Origin: a virus | Virus record (IMG/VR): IMGVR_UViG_3300017762_000073 | Coordinates: 1 to 24,915 of that record | DNA: 24,915 bases | Strand: one strand, 5' to 3' | Shown here: piece by piece, positions 1 through 7,088 of the stretch | How the letters are laid out: the number at the start of each line of letters is the position of its first letter | Numbering within the stretch: position 1 is the first letter of the stretch | The notes under the pieces: generated by a model | Told to the model about the DNA's origin: nothing | The model's database searches: none | What the model saw: the letters and a program-made list of their open reading frames with translations, nothing else | Program-made: the position numbers and the translations under genes

Positions 1-1
1 A

Positions 2-1273
2 AATATGGGATATATTTTAGTTAGTGCCGATGGTCAGGCTGTAGCCAATGGTGATGCACCTAGTTTTATGGCGTTTGGAACTAGCGCAGATGGCTCAAGC
101 AATCCAACCGAACGTATGCGCATCGACTCAAGCGGTAACGTTGGTATTGGTGTTTCGCCTGCTAATCCTCTACATATAGCACGTACATCCGCTAATTCTA
201 TTATATCAATTCAAAGAACTACGAGCAATACTACTGGTGCATTTGGTGCATTACAATGGTTGGCTAATGATGGACATTCTGTTGCGTGTATTGATGTAAG
301 GGGGGATGGAGATGATAATGGGGGAGAAATAACATTTAGAACAACGAGTAATGCTTCCTCAAACGACCCTTATTCATTAACAGAACGTATGCGCATCGAC
401 TCAAGCGGTAACGTATTGGTGGGTAAGACTACATCATCAATAGCTAGCGAAGGTGTAGAATTATTTCCTAATGATAGAAGTGCATTTACTAGAGATAGTG
501 GCTTTCCTATACTTATTAATAGATTGACATCAGATGGCGATTTAATAAGTTTTCGAAAAGACGGCACAATAGTCGGAAGTATTGGTAGTACATCAGGCGT
601 TATAAGTCATATTATTCTTGACCCTAGAAGTAGCTTAAAAGGAGCAGGTATATTAGGTGCTTCTATAGATGCTAATACTGGAATAATACAACCTTGTGAT
701 AAAGCAGGAGCAGTAGCAGATAACGCAATCAATCTAGGAAGTACTTCAAATAGATGGAAAAACCTATATCTAGGTACTGGTGCTTATATAGGAACTACTG
801 GAACACCAAACGGTACTGCTAATTATGGCAGTGCATTCATTGATGGTGGAAGTGGTCTTAGGCAGTTACTTCAAGCTACAAGCACTACAAGTACTGTTTC
901 TGTGCAAAGATTTTACAACCCTAACGGAAATGTTGGTTCAATACAACTTGGTGGTTCTGCAACTGCTTTTGTCACTTCTTCTGACTACCGACTAAAGGAA
1001 AACGTTGTAGAAATGACTGGCGCATTGGATAGGGTTGACCAACTAAAGCCAAGCCGATTTAATTTTATTGCTGATGCTTATACAACAGTAGATGGTTTCT
1101 TGGCACACGAAGTAGCTGACGTTGTACCCGAAGCGATTACTGGTGAAAAGGATGCCGTAGATGAAGAAGGAAATCCAATGTATCAAGGTATCGACCAAAG
1201 CAAGCTAGTTCCTTTATTAGTAGGAGCGATTCAAGAACTTAGAGCAGAAATTGAACAACTTAAAAACCAATAA
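2..1273 (+). CDS. Tail fibre/spike protein with C-terminal peptidase S74 chaperone (5' partial)
   Basis: This is the C-terminal part of a receptor-binding tail fibre. The frame is open to the window edge, so the true start lies outside; the ATG at 5 is only the first in-window methionine. The body is Ser/Thr/Gly/Asn-rich, as in beta-structured fibres, and carries two copies of a TERMRIDSSGNV motif (near residues 35-46 and 126-137 counted from that ATG). From about residue 325 to the end is an intramolecular chaperone autoprocessing domain of the S74 family. Its SSDYRLKEN signature (Ser326-Asp327 region) marks the usual self-cleavage site, and the C-terminus is an ELRAEIEQLK coiled coil that normally trimerises the fibre. 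S74 domains assist folding of trimeric fibres and are then cleaved off. The next gene starts 3 nt after the stop. Identification is firm; receptor specificity cannot be read. Confidence 0.9.
   Translation, partial: NMGYILVSADGQAVANGDAPSFMAFGTSADGSSNPTERMRIDSSGNVGIGVSPANPLHIARTSANSIISIQRTTSNTTGAFGALQWLANDGHSVACIDVRGDGDDNGGEITFRTTSNASSNDPYSLTERMRIDSSGNVLVGKTTSSIASEGVELFPNDRSAFTRDSGFPILINRLTSDGDLISFRKDGTIVGSIGSTSGVISHIILDPRSSLKGAGILGASIDANTGIIQPCDKAGAVADNAINLGSTSNRWKNLYLGTGAYIGTTGTPNGTANYGSAFIDGGSGLRQLLQATSTTSTVSVQRFYNPNGNVGSIQLGGSATAFVTSSDYRLKENVVEMTGALDRVDQLKPSRFNFIADAYTTVDGFLAHEVADVVPEAITGEKDAVDEEGNPMYQGIDQSKLVPLLVGAIQELRAEIEQLKNQ
110..141 (+). repeat. 32-bp direct repeat in tail fibre gene, copy 1
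   Basis: A 32-bp stretch starting GAACGTATGCGCATCGACTC is repeated exactly at 383-414, 273 bp (91 codons) downstream and in the same frame. It encodes the TERMRIDSSGNV fibre motif. Exact conservation at the nucleotide level, not only at the protein level, points to a recent internal duplication or gene conversion. Confidence 0.9.
383..414 (+). repeat. 32-bp direct repeat in tail fibre gene, copy 2
   Basis: Second exact copy of the repeat at 110-141, in frame. The flanking codons differ (VGIG after copy 1, VLVG after copy 2). Such repeats can mediate in-frame deletion or module exchange in host-range genes. Confidence 0.9.
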
Positions 1274-1275
1274 AA

Positions 1276-1593
1276 ATGAACTGGAAAATTAACACACTAG
1301 AATACACTAACGACTCTGACAAAGGAGTTGTAACGGCACATTGGGATTGCACCCATACCGAAACTGTTGGCGAAGGCGATGACTCTGTGTCATACAGTTC
1401 AAGAAGGTACGGTTCTTGCTCTTTTCAACCTGATGCTTCATCTGAAGATTACATCGCTTTTGATGACTTAACCGAAGACATCGTTCTTGGTTGGGTACAA
1501 GCTGAAGTAGTCGATGACCATGTTGAAGCAAGTATAACTGCACAAATCGAAGCAAAAAAGAATCCTGCGACTTTGAAAGGAATGCCTTGGTAG
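1276..1593 (+). CDS. Small hypothetical protein downstream of tail fibre
   Basis: A 105-residue acidic protein of unknown function. It begins 3 nt after the tail-fibre stop and ends at a TAG followed by an AT-rich gap, so it is the distal partner of the fibre gene. It has many Asp/Glu, aromatic residues near the start (NWKINTLEY, AHWDCTH), two Cys, and the C-terminal sequence ATLKGMPW. There is no signal peptide or membrane segment. Small proteins coded directly after S74 fibres in marine phages are often fibre-associated or structural. That role here is inferred from position only. Confidence 0.75.
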   Translation: MNWKINTLEYTNDSDKGVVTAHWDCTHTETVGEGDDSVSYSSRRYGSCSFQPDASSEDYIAFDDLTEDIVLGWVQAEVVDDHVEASITAQIEAKKNPATLKGMPW

Positions 1594-1626
1594 TTATATT
1601 TAATTAAGAAAATTATTACTTTAAAT

Positions 1627-1645
1627 AGTAAGTAGTTACTTTTTA
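1627..1645 (+). terminator. Weak hairpin and T-run after the tail fibre operon
   Basis: AGTAA (1627-1631) and TTACT (1636-1640) form a 5-bp A/T-rich stem with a GTAG loop, followed by TTTT. It sits just after the stop at 1593 and before the small gene at 1668. The stem is short and has little GC, so termination would be inefficient at best. Confidence 0.25.
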
Positions 1646-1667
1646 TATAAATAAAATAATTAAATAA

Positions 1668-1811
1668 ATGACACTAGAAGAAAGAATCGAAGAATTAAAG
1701 ATCCAAGAAGCAAGATTGCAAATGCAACTTGATGAGATCAGGTACGTTAAGCAAGGGTATGAAAATACCTTAAAGGCTCAAGCTGAAGAAGCCGAAAAGA
1801 CTGAAGAGTAA
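1668..1811 (+). CDS. 47-residue coiled-coil miniprotein
   Basis: A short open frame (ATG 1668, TAA 1809-1811) encoding a very charged peptide, MTLEERIEELKIQEARLQ at its start. The Leu/Ile residues at heptad-like spacing (residues 3, 7, 10, 12, 17, 21, 24) and the high Glu/Lys/Gln content predict a single amphipathic helix or coiled coil over nearly the full length. There are no Cys and no membrane segment. It stands alone between the tail fibre pair and the phosphoesterase, with an A/T-rich leader. The function is unknown; similar coiled-coil miniproteins accompany tail modules. Reality of the gene is moderately likely, given the clean composition and start context. Confidence 0.6.
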   Translation: MTLEERIEELKIQEARLQMQLDEIRYVKQGYENTLKAQAEEAEKTEE

Positions 1812-1863
1812 TTCTAGTGTGTGGGTAACTTGTTGCTTATTTTACTTTTCCAATAAAAAAGTA

Positions 1864-1873
1864 TAATTTAGAT
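1864..1873 (+). promoter_or_regulatory. Candidate -7-like element TAATTTAGAT upstream of phosphoesterase
   Basis: The 10-mer TAATTTAGAT lies 22 nt before the ATG at 1896. The identical 10-mer lies 21 nt before the portal ATG at 15138. It matches 7 of 8 positions of the Bacteroidetes -7 consensus TAnnTTTG. No matching -33 TTTG at the normal spacing is evident at either site, so this remains a candidate. Confidence 0.35.
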
Positions 1874-1895
1874 AAACCTTCACTAACCAAAGGTT

Positions 1896-2786
1896 ATGAA
1901 ACATTTTGTTGAAGAGTTATCTGAAAATGTACATTTATTTGAATTTCAGAATGTAAGATCAACTGACGTAGTTCCCACACTTTTTTGCTCTGATATACAC
2001 CTTGACTCTATTGGGTGTAAGAGAGACATCTTAAAAAAACATTTCGATGAGATAAAGGAGGCTAATGGCCTCATTTTTATTTTTGGCGATTTATTAGATG
2101 TGATGGGATCATACGGAGATAGAAGATTACAGAGAGAAGATATTGATCCCATATTTATCCAACATGGCCGTACCTACCTTGACTTAGTAGCAGAGTTCAC
2201 TATTGAGTTTCTAAAGCCTTACGCAGAGAATATAGCGCTCATATCGTATGGTAATCATGAAAAGACTATAAACAAATTTCATAACCACGATATTTTACGC
2301 AGTATCGTTTGGACTCTTAATCTTGAAAATGATGTAAATATACAACTCGGCGCTTATTCCGGTTGGGTATTTTTAAGAATGAAGTCTCCAGGAGGTACTA
2401 GTACCGTTTGCAACATACACTATCACCACGGCTTTGGTGGAAGCGCTAAACGCTCAAAAGGTATGTTAGATGTACAGATTGAGGCGATGAAATATCCGGA
2501 TGCACATATATTAGTAAGAGGCCATACTCATCAAAAGTGGTTTGATCCTTCTACTGCTAGAATGCGAGTAACACGAAACGGGAAAATCTACAAAGATAAA
2601 ATCAAGTATATACAATCAGGATCTTATGTTGATGGTATAGGTACTGGTAAAGCAGGATGGCCAGTAGAAAAGAACTTTAATCCTACTGATATCGGAGGGT
2701 GGTTTGTTGATTTTAAGTACAAGAAATCTAACGACTCTCAGCTCATTATTACTCAAGTCATAGAAACACCAGTAGAAACATTTTAA
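1896..2786 (+). CDS. Calcineurin-like metallophosphoesterase
   Basis: A 296-residue cytoplasmic phosphoesterase. The family's metal-binding motifs appear in order: SDIHLD with Asp33/His35, FGDLLD with Asp65, YGNHEK with Asn120/His121, a histidine-rich NIHYHHGFGG (175-182), and RGHTHQKW with His210/His212. This set is characteristic of the calcineurin-like superfamily that uses a dinuclear Mn/Fe/Zn centre to hydrolyse phosphomono- or diesters. The protein aligns with phage MPPases of about 300 residues, so it is probably full length. It stands alone between the tail module and the cassette starting at 2878, with its own candidate -7 element upstream. The substrate cannot be inferred; nucleic-acid, nucleotide or hypermodified-base roles are all possible. 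Confidence 0.88.
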   Translation: MKHFVEELSENVHLFEFQNVRSTDVVPTLFCSDIHLDSIGCKRDILKKHFDEIKEANGLIFIFGDLLDVMGSYGDRRLQREDIDPIFIQHGRTYLDLVAEFTIEFLKPYAENIALISYGNHEKTINKFHNHDILRSIVWTLNLENDVNIQLGAYSGWVFLRMKSPGGTSTVCNIHYHHGFGGSAKRSKGMLDVQIEAMKYPDAHILVRGHTHQKWFDPSTARMRVTRNGKIYKDKIKYIQSGSYVDGIGTGKAGWPVEKNFNPTDIGGWFVDFKYKKSNDSQLIITQVIETPVETF

Positions 2787-2802
2787 TTCTTTTTAAAAAA
2801 AA

Positions 2803-2844
2803 TTTAAAAAAAGTTTTTTATTAATAAAAATACTTGTATATTGC
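2803..2844 (+). promoter_or_regulatory. Phage promoter copy A (A/T block plus TGTATATTGC)
   Basis: The block TTAAAAAAAGTTTTTTATTA (with one further 5' T, 2803-2823) is identical at 6214-6234 and 13615-13635. At 22-24 bp beyond the central G lies TGTATATTGC (2835-2844), followed by an A-rich leader containing AATAACAAA and ACAGA just before the ATG at 2878. Three conserved copies, each directly upstream of an operon, identify a phage-specific promoter. The TATATTG core resembles the Bacteroidetes -7 element, and the A7/T6 tract may be a bent upstream element. Confidence 0.75.
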
Positions 2845-2877
2845 TTCTGAACAAACAATAACAAAACATACAGAGCA

Positions 2878-3222
2878 ATGAAAATAAAAGTAATACAGAA
2901 TAAAACAGAAGCAAATCACATGATGCACATGTCAGGTTTTAAAGCTTACCTAGGTGGTTGTATTTCATATAAAGATTTAGTAGATACTTTTGGCGAGCCT
3001 ACTTTTACCCCGGAAGATAGTGGAGATGGTAAAGTAAAATACGAATGGGTATTTATGTTTGACGATTCGTACTTCAGCGTATATGATTGGAAAACTTATG
3101 ACGAAGAATACACTCGCAACGAATATACTAACTGGCATATTGGTGGTCATACTGGCGCAATAGATACTAATAATTTTATTAATGCTGTATTAGATCAAAT
3201 GCGCGAATCACTTTTTGCCTAA
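2878..3222 (+). CDS. Hypothetical protein, first gene of the 2878-6031 operon
   Basis: A 114-residue protein with no family I can name. It is rich in aromatic and acidic residues: WVFMFDDSYFSVYDWKTYDEEY around residues 59-80 and NWHIGGHTGAID around 87-98. There is no membrane segment. The start follows the conserved ACAGAGCAATG leader of promoter copy A. Its stop TAA shares one base with the next gene's ATG (TAATG at 3220-3224), so the two are translationally coupled. Being the promoter-proximal gene of a candidate base-modification operon suggests an early accessory role, but nothing in the sequence identifies an activity. Confidence 0.75.
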   Translation: MKIKVIQNKTEANHMMHMSGFKAYLGGCISYKDLVDTFGEPTFTPEDSGDGKVKYEWVFMFDDSYFSVYDWKTYDEEYTRNEYTNWHIGGHTGAIDTNNFINAVLDQMRESLFA

Positions 3223-4124
3223 TGAAAACAGCAATAGTAGGAATCTTAAATAACCCGGCCAAGTCGTTAAATTCACACTCGGCTGGCTGGGTTCATATTG
3301 TAAAAGAACTATTAGACAAGGATGCTGTAATAGAAACCGAAAATGGCAATTGGGACCAGTATGATAGGCTAATAATCTGCCATGGTACTAATTACAAAGC
3401 CGGATCGTTTAATGTTATAGGTGGCATACAGCAATCTCATATAGACAGATTACAAAAGCTTAATAATTTTAAGGGTATTATAGATAGCTTAGATGATTTT
3501 GATATACTAGAGTATATTGAAAAGCGTAAAATAGATTTTAAATGGACTAAGACTAAAGAGTTTTATAATAAAATATCTTTGCCTGATTACGAGAAAGAAG
3601 TAATCGGAGATAGTCATTCCTTGTCAGCTTGGAGACCTGGCTATAGTATTAATAGGAACGATGGTAAAACATTGTTTGGTTTTTTAAAAAACCCTAGCGC
3701 TAAAAAAGGATCAATAATATACTTTGGAAATATAGATATAAGATTCCATTTACCAAGACAAGACTCTGCTTTATTTGCTACGCTGCAATTAGCTAATAGA
3801 TATGTCGATTACTGTAAAGAAAATGATTTAACCCCTGTTTGTTTACTACCTATAGAAAGTGAATCAAGGAAAATACCTAAAAGCGGTATGTATAAGGGTC
3901 AGCCATTTTATGGCGATCAAAAGCTAAGATCTAAATTAGTAGAAATATTTAACGCGGTATTACTAGATAATTTAACCAATGTTATTACATGGCCAGAAAA
4001 ATGGTATAAAGATCTTTTGTTTTACGAGAATGAAGTAATGGAATCTAAGCAATCTGTGCACGTAAGGCCTAAGCATTATAAGCATAATTTCAATAAAAAG
4101 ATTGATGAGCCATTACTCTTTTGA
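3222..4124 (+). CDS. GDSH-motif (SGNH-like) protein of the candidate DNA-modification cassette
   Basis: A 300-residue protein. Residues 1-90 look like a Rossmann-type alpha/beta start (TAIVGILNNP, then RLIICHGTNY). The central part holds GDSHS (129-133) and FGNIDIRFHL (168-177), which recall block I and the GExDxRxH block of GDSL/SGNH-fold proteins. The C-terminus is basic and histidine-rich. SGNH members are esterases or acyl/carbohydrate-acting enzymes. I see the two motifs but cannot prove the fold. It is coupled to its upstream neighbour by TAATG and overlaps the next gene by 20 bp. The company of a transferase-like protein and a PLP enzyme suggests a step in synthesising or attaching a small-molecule group. 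It could also be a glycosyltransferase-like protein. Confidence 0.7.
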   Translation: MKTAIVGILNNPAKSLNSHSAGWVHIVKELLDKDAVIETENGNWDQYDRLIICHGTNYKAGSFNVIGGIQQSHIDRLQKLNNFKGIIDSLDDFDILEYIEKRKIDFKWTKTKEFYNKISLPDYEKEVIGDSHSLSAWRPGYSINRNDGKTLFGFLKNPSAKKGSIIYFGNIDIRFHLPRQDSALFATLQLANRYVDYCKENDLTPVCLLPIESESRKIPKSGMYKGQPFYGDQKLRSKLVEIFNAVLLDNLTNVITWPEKWYKDLLFYENEVMESKQSVHVRPKHYKHNFNKKIDEPLLF

Positions 4125-5145
4125 TATAAAGCCAGAGCTTCTTGAAATGCTAGATGATTATCATAATAAGTCTATGCTTATGGAGCGCCATGTAATAGAG
4201 AAAAAACCTTTTGAAGGTGATCTAGAAAAAAAAGTAAATGACGATTTAATCTATAATGTTCCTATATATGATATGGGATCAAGGAAATATGCTGCTTTTT
4301 GTAACTTTACTCAAGCAGTTGTTCATAAGGAAAAGGACGTAAAAGGAAATGGTAAATGGTTTAAAGATGCTGAGATAGCTGAGTTTGATTTGATATACAT
4401 GATGTATTTATTTAGACTATGCGGTAGCGGTATAAATTACAAGCCGATGCCTAGTGGTAATAATTTATTTGAAGACATACCTTTTTTAGGTAAACATGGA
4501 TTCGGTAATTTCTGGATTGTAAACTCATTATTGCAAGGTAAGTACACAAAAAAAGAATGGATAAAGGATTTAATAGATCATGACGGGCCTTTTAGCAATA
4601 ACAAGGGTTATATAATACCTCAGTTTAGTATTGGATTAAAACGATACATAGTAGATTACTCGGAAGATTTTTTACGCGCGTTATATAGCGAATTTACAAA
4701 GAGTAAAATGCAGATATATCAATTGACCGACCTTGGTAATAAGATACTAAAAGAAAAATATGGATTTAAACGGCAAAACTTTGTTTTAACAGCGCTAGCT
4801 GCTGACGTGGCAGAATATTTCCCTGAATATATAGACGCTAAAGGAATGGTTTATGCAGGTACTAATGCTCAATTATGCATTAAGACATTGTTTAAAAAAA
4901 CAAAAAGAATAAAAGACTTTGATTTCCTAAATGAAGTCTTACACTTTCAATCAGAAAGATATAATTTAAATCCAATAGATTGCGAAGATAGTCGTAATTG
5001 TGACGTTATAAGATACTTAAGAGAATACCAGTCTAAGTGGCATATACAAAAAAATAATGGCAAAACAATGAAAAATAATTCTAGTTTAAAAAATAAACTA
5101 GGTAACAAAGGATATTATGAATATACAAGCGAAATTCAAAAATAA
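4105..5145 (+). CDS. Candidate amino-acid:DNA transferase / aGPT-Pplase-like protein
   Basis: A 346-residue, mostly helical protein. The frame can be opened at a TTG (4102), but the ATG at 4105 is preferred. The central signature FRLCGSGINYKP (near 109-120) and GKHGFGNFWI (130s) is followed by GFKRQNFVLTALAADVAEYFP and a GTNAQLCIKTLF stretch. By memory of family patterns, FRxxGSG...HGFGN resembles the phage amino-acid:DNA transferases (ADDT, also called alpha-glutamyl/putrescinyl-thymine pyrophosphorylases). These replace an activated hydroxymethyl base with an amine-containing group. The family assignment is tentative; no P-loop kinase domain is present. The lysine/asparagine-rich tail overlaps the next gene by 29 bp. 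Its position beside a PLP enzyme supports the reading, since known hypermodification loci pair these functions. Confidence 0.6.
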   Translation: MSHYSFDIKPELLEMLDDYHNKSMLMERHVIEKKPFEGDLEKKVNDDLIYNVPIYDMGSRKYAAFCNFTQAVVHKEKDVKGNGKWFKDAEIAEFDLIYMMYLFRLCGSGINYKPMPSGNNLFEDIPFLGKHGFGNFWIVNSLLQGKYTKKEWIKDLIDHDGPFSNNKGYIIPQFSIGLKRYIVDYSEDFLRALYSEFTKSKMQIYQLTDLGNKILKEKYGFKRQNFVLTALAADVAEYFPEYIDAKGMVYAGTNAQLCIKTLFKKTKRIKDFDFLNEVLHFQSERYNLNPIDCEDSRNCDVIRYLREYQSKWHIQKNNGKTMKNNSSLKNKLGNKGYYEYTSEIQK

Positions 5146-6031
5146 TCAAATAGGGATAGAAAACAAAGACCTAGATACTTTTAGGAATTTAGATTACTAT
5201 TTAGATATAACAAAAGATCATAAGAGCAGCTTTGAAGATTTCTGCATAATAAATGAAAATGGTTTTAACGTAATAGATGAATCTAAGGCTTGTCCTGTTG
5301 GTTACAAAGCTAGAGCAGGTGAGTTATTAGTGCAGACGTTAAAAAAGCAAGGTGTAAAAGAAATCGTTTACGTTCAACCTAGAACAGGGTTCGCTGGTAT
5401 AAGTCTTTCTTATTTATGTAAAATACATAATATGGACTTAACGCTAGTTATGCCTGCCTCACAAAGAGTAAGTGATCACCAGGCCTTGTGTATAGAATAC
5501 GGTGCTAAACCTTTATTTGTTAGAATAGCTGCTATGCCAGTGGCTAATTCTTATGCAAAAAAATATGCACAACAAAGTTCTAGTAGAAAATACATAAAGT
5601 TAGGCTTGTATCACGAGCTCGTAATTGCCTGCGGAGTAAGATGCGTATACGATTATTTTGTAGACAAGGAAAAACCTCGCGTAATGTGGTCAGCAATATC
5701 AACAGGTGTACTAACTAGAACACTACAAATAGCATTGCCAGATACCGAATTTAGAGCCGTGGCAGTAGCTAGGAATATACAACAAGGAGAATTAGGTAAG
5801 GCTAAGTTTTATGGCTACCATAAGAATTTTACATCAATTAGTGATTATGTACCTCTTGGATTCGAAACAGAACCGACTTATGATGCTAAAGCTTTTGACT
5901 ACATGAATAGATACGGAGATCAAGGTGATTGGTTTTTTAATGTTGCCGGTGTTGCCCCAGAGCCTACCATAAATAGAAAAGATATACATTCTTATAGGGA
6001 ATGGAAGGATTTAAGCGATCTTAACTTATAG
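5117..6031 (+). CDS. Fold-type II PLP-dependent enzyme (cysteine/threonine-synthase-like)
   Basis: A 304-residue pyridoxal-phosphate enzyme of the tryptophan-synthase-beta/cysteine-synthase superfamily. CPVGYKARAGE places the probable Schiff-base lysine at Lys64. PRTGFAGISLSYL (89-100) corresponds to the substrate-binding loop and helix of SGNTGIALA type. LTLVMPASQRVSDHQALCIEYGA (109-130) is the conserved segment that follows it. WSAISTGVLTRTL (191-203) sits where the phosphate-binding glycine-rich loop normally lies, although it is glycine-poor for that loop. Such enzymes perform beta-elimination or replacement on amino acids. It starts at an ATG behind AAAGGATATT and overlaps the previous gene. 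In DNA hypermodification loci, PLP enzymes process an amino-acid adduct or its donor; the exact reaction here is unknown. It is shorter than cellular cysteine synthases mainly at the C-terminus. Confidence 0.8.
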   Translation: MNIQAKFKNNQIGIENKDLDTFRNLDYYLDITKDHKSSFEDFCIINENGFNVIDESKACPVGYKARAGELLVQTLKKQGVKEIVYVQPRTGFAGISLSYLCKIHNMDLTLVMPASQRVSDHQALCIEYGAKPLFVRIAAMPVANSYAKKYAQQSSSRKYIKLGLYHELVIACGVRCVYDYFVDKEKPRVMWSAISTGVLTRTLQIALPDTEFRAVAVARNIQQGELGKAKFYGYHKNFTSISDYVPLGFETEPTYDAKAFDYMNRYGDQGDWFFNVAGVAPEPTINRKDIHSYREWKDLSDLNL

Positions 6032-6190
6032 TCAGATCTTGACAGATCATGTTAGCAGCTGTTAGTTATTGACAGATATTAAAACTCAATATCAGTTATT
6101 GTTAGCAGTTGTTAGTTATTGTCAGCTATTGTAACAACATGTCAGTTATTGTCAGTTATTGTTAGCAGTTGCTAGCCATAGTAGCTATAT
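6031..6190. repeat. 10-bp-period tandem array (16 units), candidate protein-binding or origin element
   Basis: Starting at the last base of the upstream stop codon, 160 bp can be cut into sixteen 10-mers. Twelve begin exactly G-N-N-A-G, with consensus G-T-Y-A-G-Y-W-R-T-T. Examples are GTCAGTTATT at 6141 and 6151, and GTTAGCAGTT at 6101 and 6161. The 10-bp period is not a multiple of three and no frame is coding, so selection is on DNA or RNA. One unit per helical turn puts every site on the same face. An A/T-rich promoter block follows at 6214. The possible roles are iterons, a regulator array or a packaging site. Confidence 0.85.
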
Positions 6191-6213
6191 TTTTACCATG
6201 TTTTAAAAAAAAT

Positions 6214-6256
6214 TTTAAAAAAAGTTTTTTATTAATCTGGATTGTATGTATATTCC
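6214..6256 (+). promoter_or_regulatory. Phage promoter copy B
   Basis: Carries the same 21-bp A/T block as the copies at 2803 and 13615 (6214-6234). It is followed by TGTATATTCC (6247-6256) and a leader with AACAATAACAAAACTACAGAATGATG-type spacing to the ATG at 6284. It drives the recombination/nucleotide operon. The 10-bp array lies immediately upstream, so array occupancy could regulate this promoter. Confidence 0.75.
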
Positions 6257-6283
6257 TTATAACAACAATAACAAAACTACAGA

Positions 6284-6508
6284 ATGATGACAACAAATAA
6301 GCACCATAACACAACCTTATTAGAGCTACTTGATAAAAATAAAGAGCGACTAGATTCTGTACGCTCACTAAAACACTCTAAAGATGCAACAGAAGAATGG
6401 AAGCAAATAATGGATAGCCATTGGGATGTTGAATTTTGGTTAATTACAGAAGTAATAAAGCCTGCATTAGAAGAAGCTTTAATTAACCAAGAGTTAAAAA
6501 ACTTTTAA
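6284..6508 (+). CDS. Small hypothetical protein, first gene of recombination operon
   Basis: A 74-residue soluble, helical protein (HHNTTLLELLDKNKERLDSV at residues 7-26) of unknown function. It has two possible starts, ATG 6284 and ATG 6287. The preceding ACTACAGA leader is the same as at 13685. There are no Cys and no membrane segment; the C-terminus EEALINQELKNF is helical. The position directly behind promoter copy B marks it as the first expressed gene of the operon. Such proteins are often host-takeover factors, but that is only a positional inference. Confidence 0.7.
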   Translation: MMTTNKHHNTTLLELLDKNKERLDSVRSLKHSKDATEEWKQIMDSHWDVEFWLITEVIKPALEEALINQELKNF

Positions 6509-6535
6509 TTAAAAAACGATAACAAATAGATAACA

Positions 6536-6688
6536 ATGAAAAAAATACTAGCATACATTTGTGGCATCATATTCTTTTTTTTCCTTATGGCAGAAGGGGA
6601 AACTATGAAGCACATACTTATACAATTTGTAATGATAACAATAACTGGAACATACTTAGTAAATTATGTCAATAGAAGAACCGTATAA
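6536..6688 (+). CDS. 50-residue double-membrane-span miniprotein
   Basis: A short gene (ATG 6536, TAA 6686-6688). The peptide begins MKKILAYICGIIFFFFLM, a clear hydrophobic segment after two lysines. A short AEGETMKH hydrophilic turn follows, then a second hydrophobic stretch (ILIQFVMITITGTYLV), ending in basic NYVNRRTV. This is a hairpin of two transmembrane helices with positive ends. It overlaps the next gene by 23 bp in another frame and follows an A-rich leader (GATAACAATG). The function is unknown; an inner-membrane factor for exclusion or host interference is possible. The composition is too membrane-like for a random frame. Confidence 0.6.
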   Translation: MKKILAYICGIIFFFFLMAEGETMKHILIQFVMITITGTYLVNYVNRRTV

Positions 6689-7088
6689 CTTAATCAAGAA
6701 AGTCGAAGAAGGTAACCTTAAGGCAAGTAATGCCTATGTTACGCTTCGTGCTTTAAAAAGCGAAATTGAATACGCTATAAAGCAAATAGAAAGTCAAATC
6801 ATTGACGAGCTAACTTACTTAGATAACAAAGAAGCTTTAGTTGTAAGTGGGTATAAAATTACTCATGTTGCAGGTAGATCATCTTATGACTACAAAGAAA
6901 GCTTAATGTGGAAAGAAGCAGACACAGAAAAGAAGCGAATCGAAAGATTAATAAAGGTAGCAACTAAAGACGGTGTGTCAATAGTAGACCAACACACGGG
7001 CGAAGTAATCGAACCCGTACAAATTAAACAAGGCAATGGATATATTAAAATGGAACAAACAAATGAAGATTTACAAAAAATTATTTAA
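6666..7088 (+). CDS. Gp157-like accessory protein upstream of ERF
   Basis: A 140-residue protein with a helical N-terminal half (KASNAYVTLRALKSEIEYAIKQIE region) typical of the coiled-coil Gp157/DUF1351-like proteins that precede single-strand annealing genes in phages. The C-terminal half is more beta and charged (VVSGYKITHVAGRSSYDYKES; HTGEVIEPVQ). It overlaps the downstream ERF gene by about 50 bp, which implies coupling. The likely role is to assist recombination or protect DNA ends. The family assignment comes from context plus general composition and is tentative. There is no enzyme motif. Confidence 0.6.
   Translation: MSIEEPYNLIKKVEEGNLKASNAYVTLRALKSEIEYAIKQIESQIIDELTYLDNKEALVVSGYKITHVAGRSSYDYKESLMWKEADTEKKRIERLIKVATKDGVSIVDQHTGEVIEPVQIKQGNGYIKMEQTNEDLQKII

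Noticed and set aside
370-567. Minus-strand open frame inside the tail fibre gene, and similar ones at 1307-1555, 1946-2152, 8639-8845, 9981-10271, 15534-15809, 17470-17787, 20144-20338 and 20696-20911
   Set aside because: Each is antisense to a gene with clear family motifs or good coupling, and the translations show low-complexity or random composition.
2803-2823. A/T block (A7-G-T6) as intrinsic terminator
   Set aside because: It could fold as an A/U hairpin, but its constant distance to TGTATATT and exact conservation upstream of three operons fit a promoter element better.
6031-6190. CRISPR array
   Set aside because: Units are 10 bp without unique spacers, unlike CRISPR repeats of about 24-40 bp with similar-length spacers.
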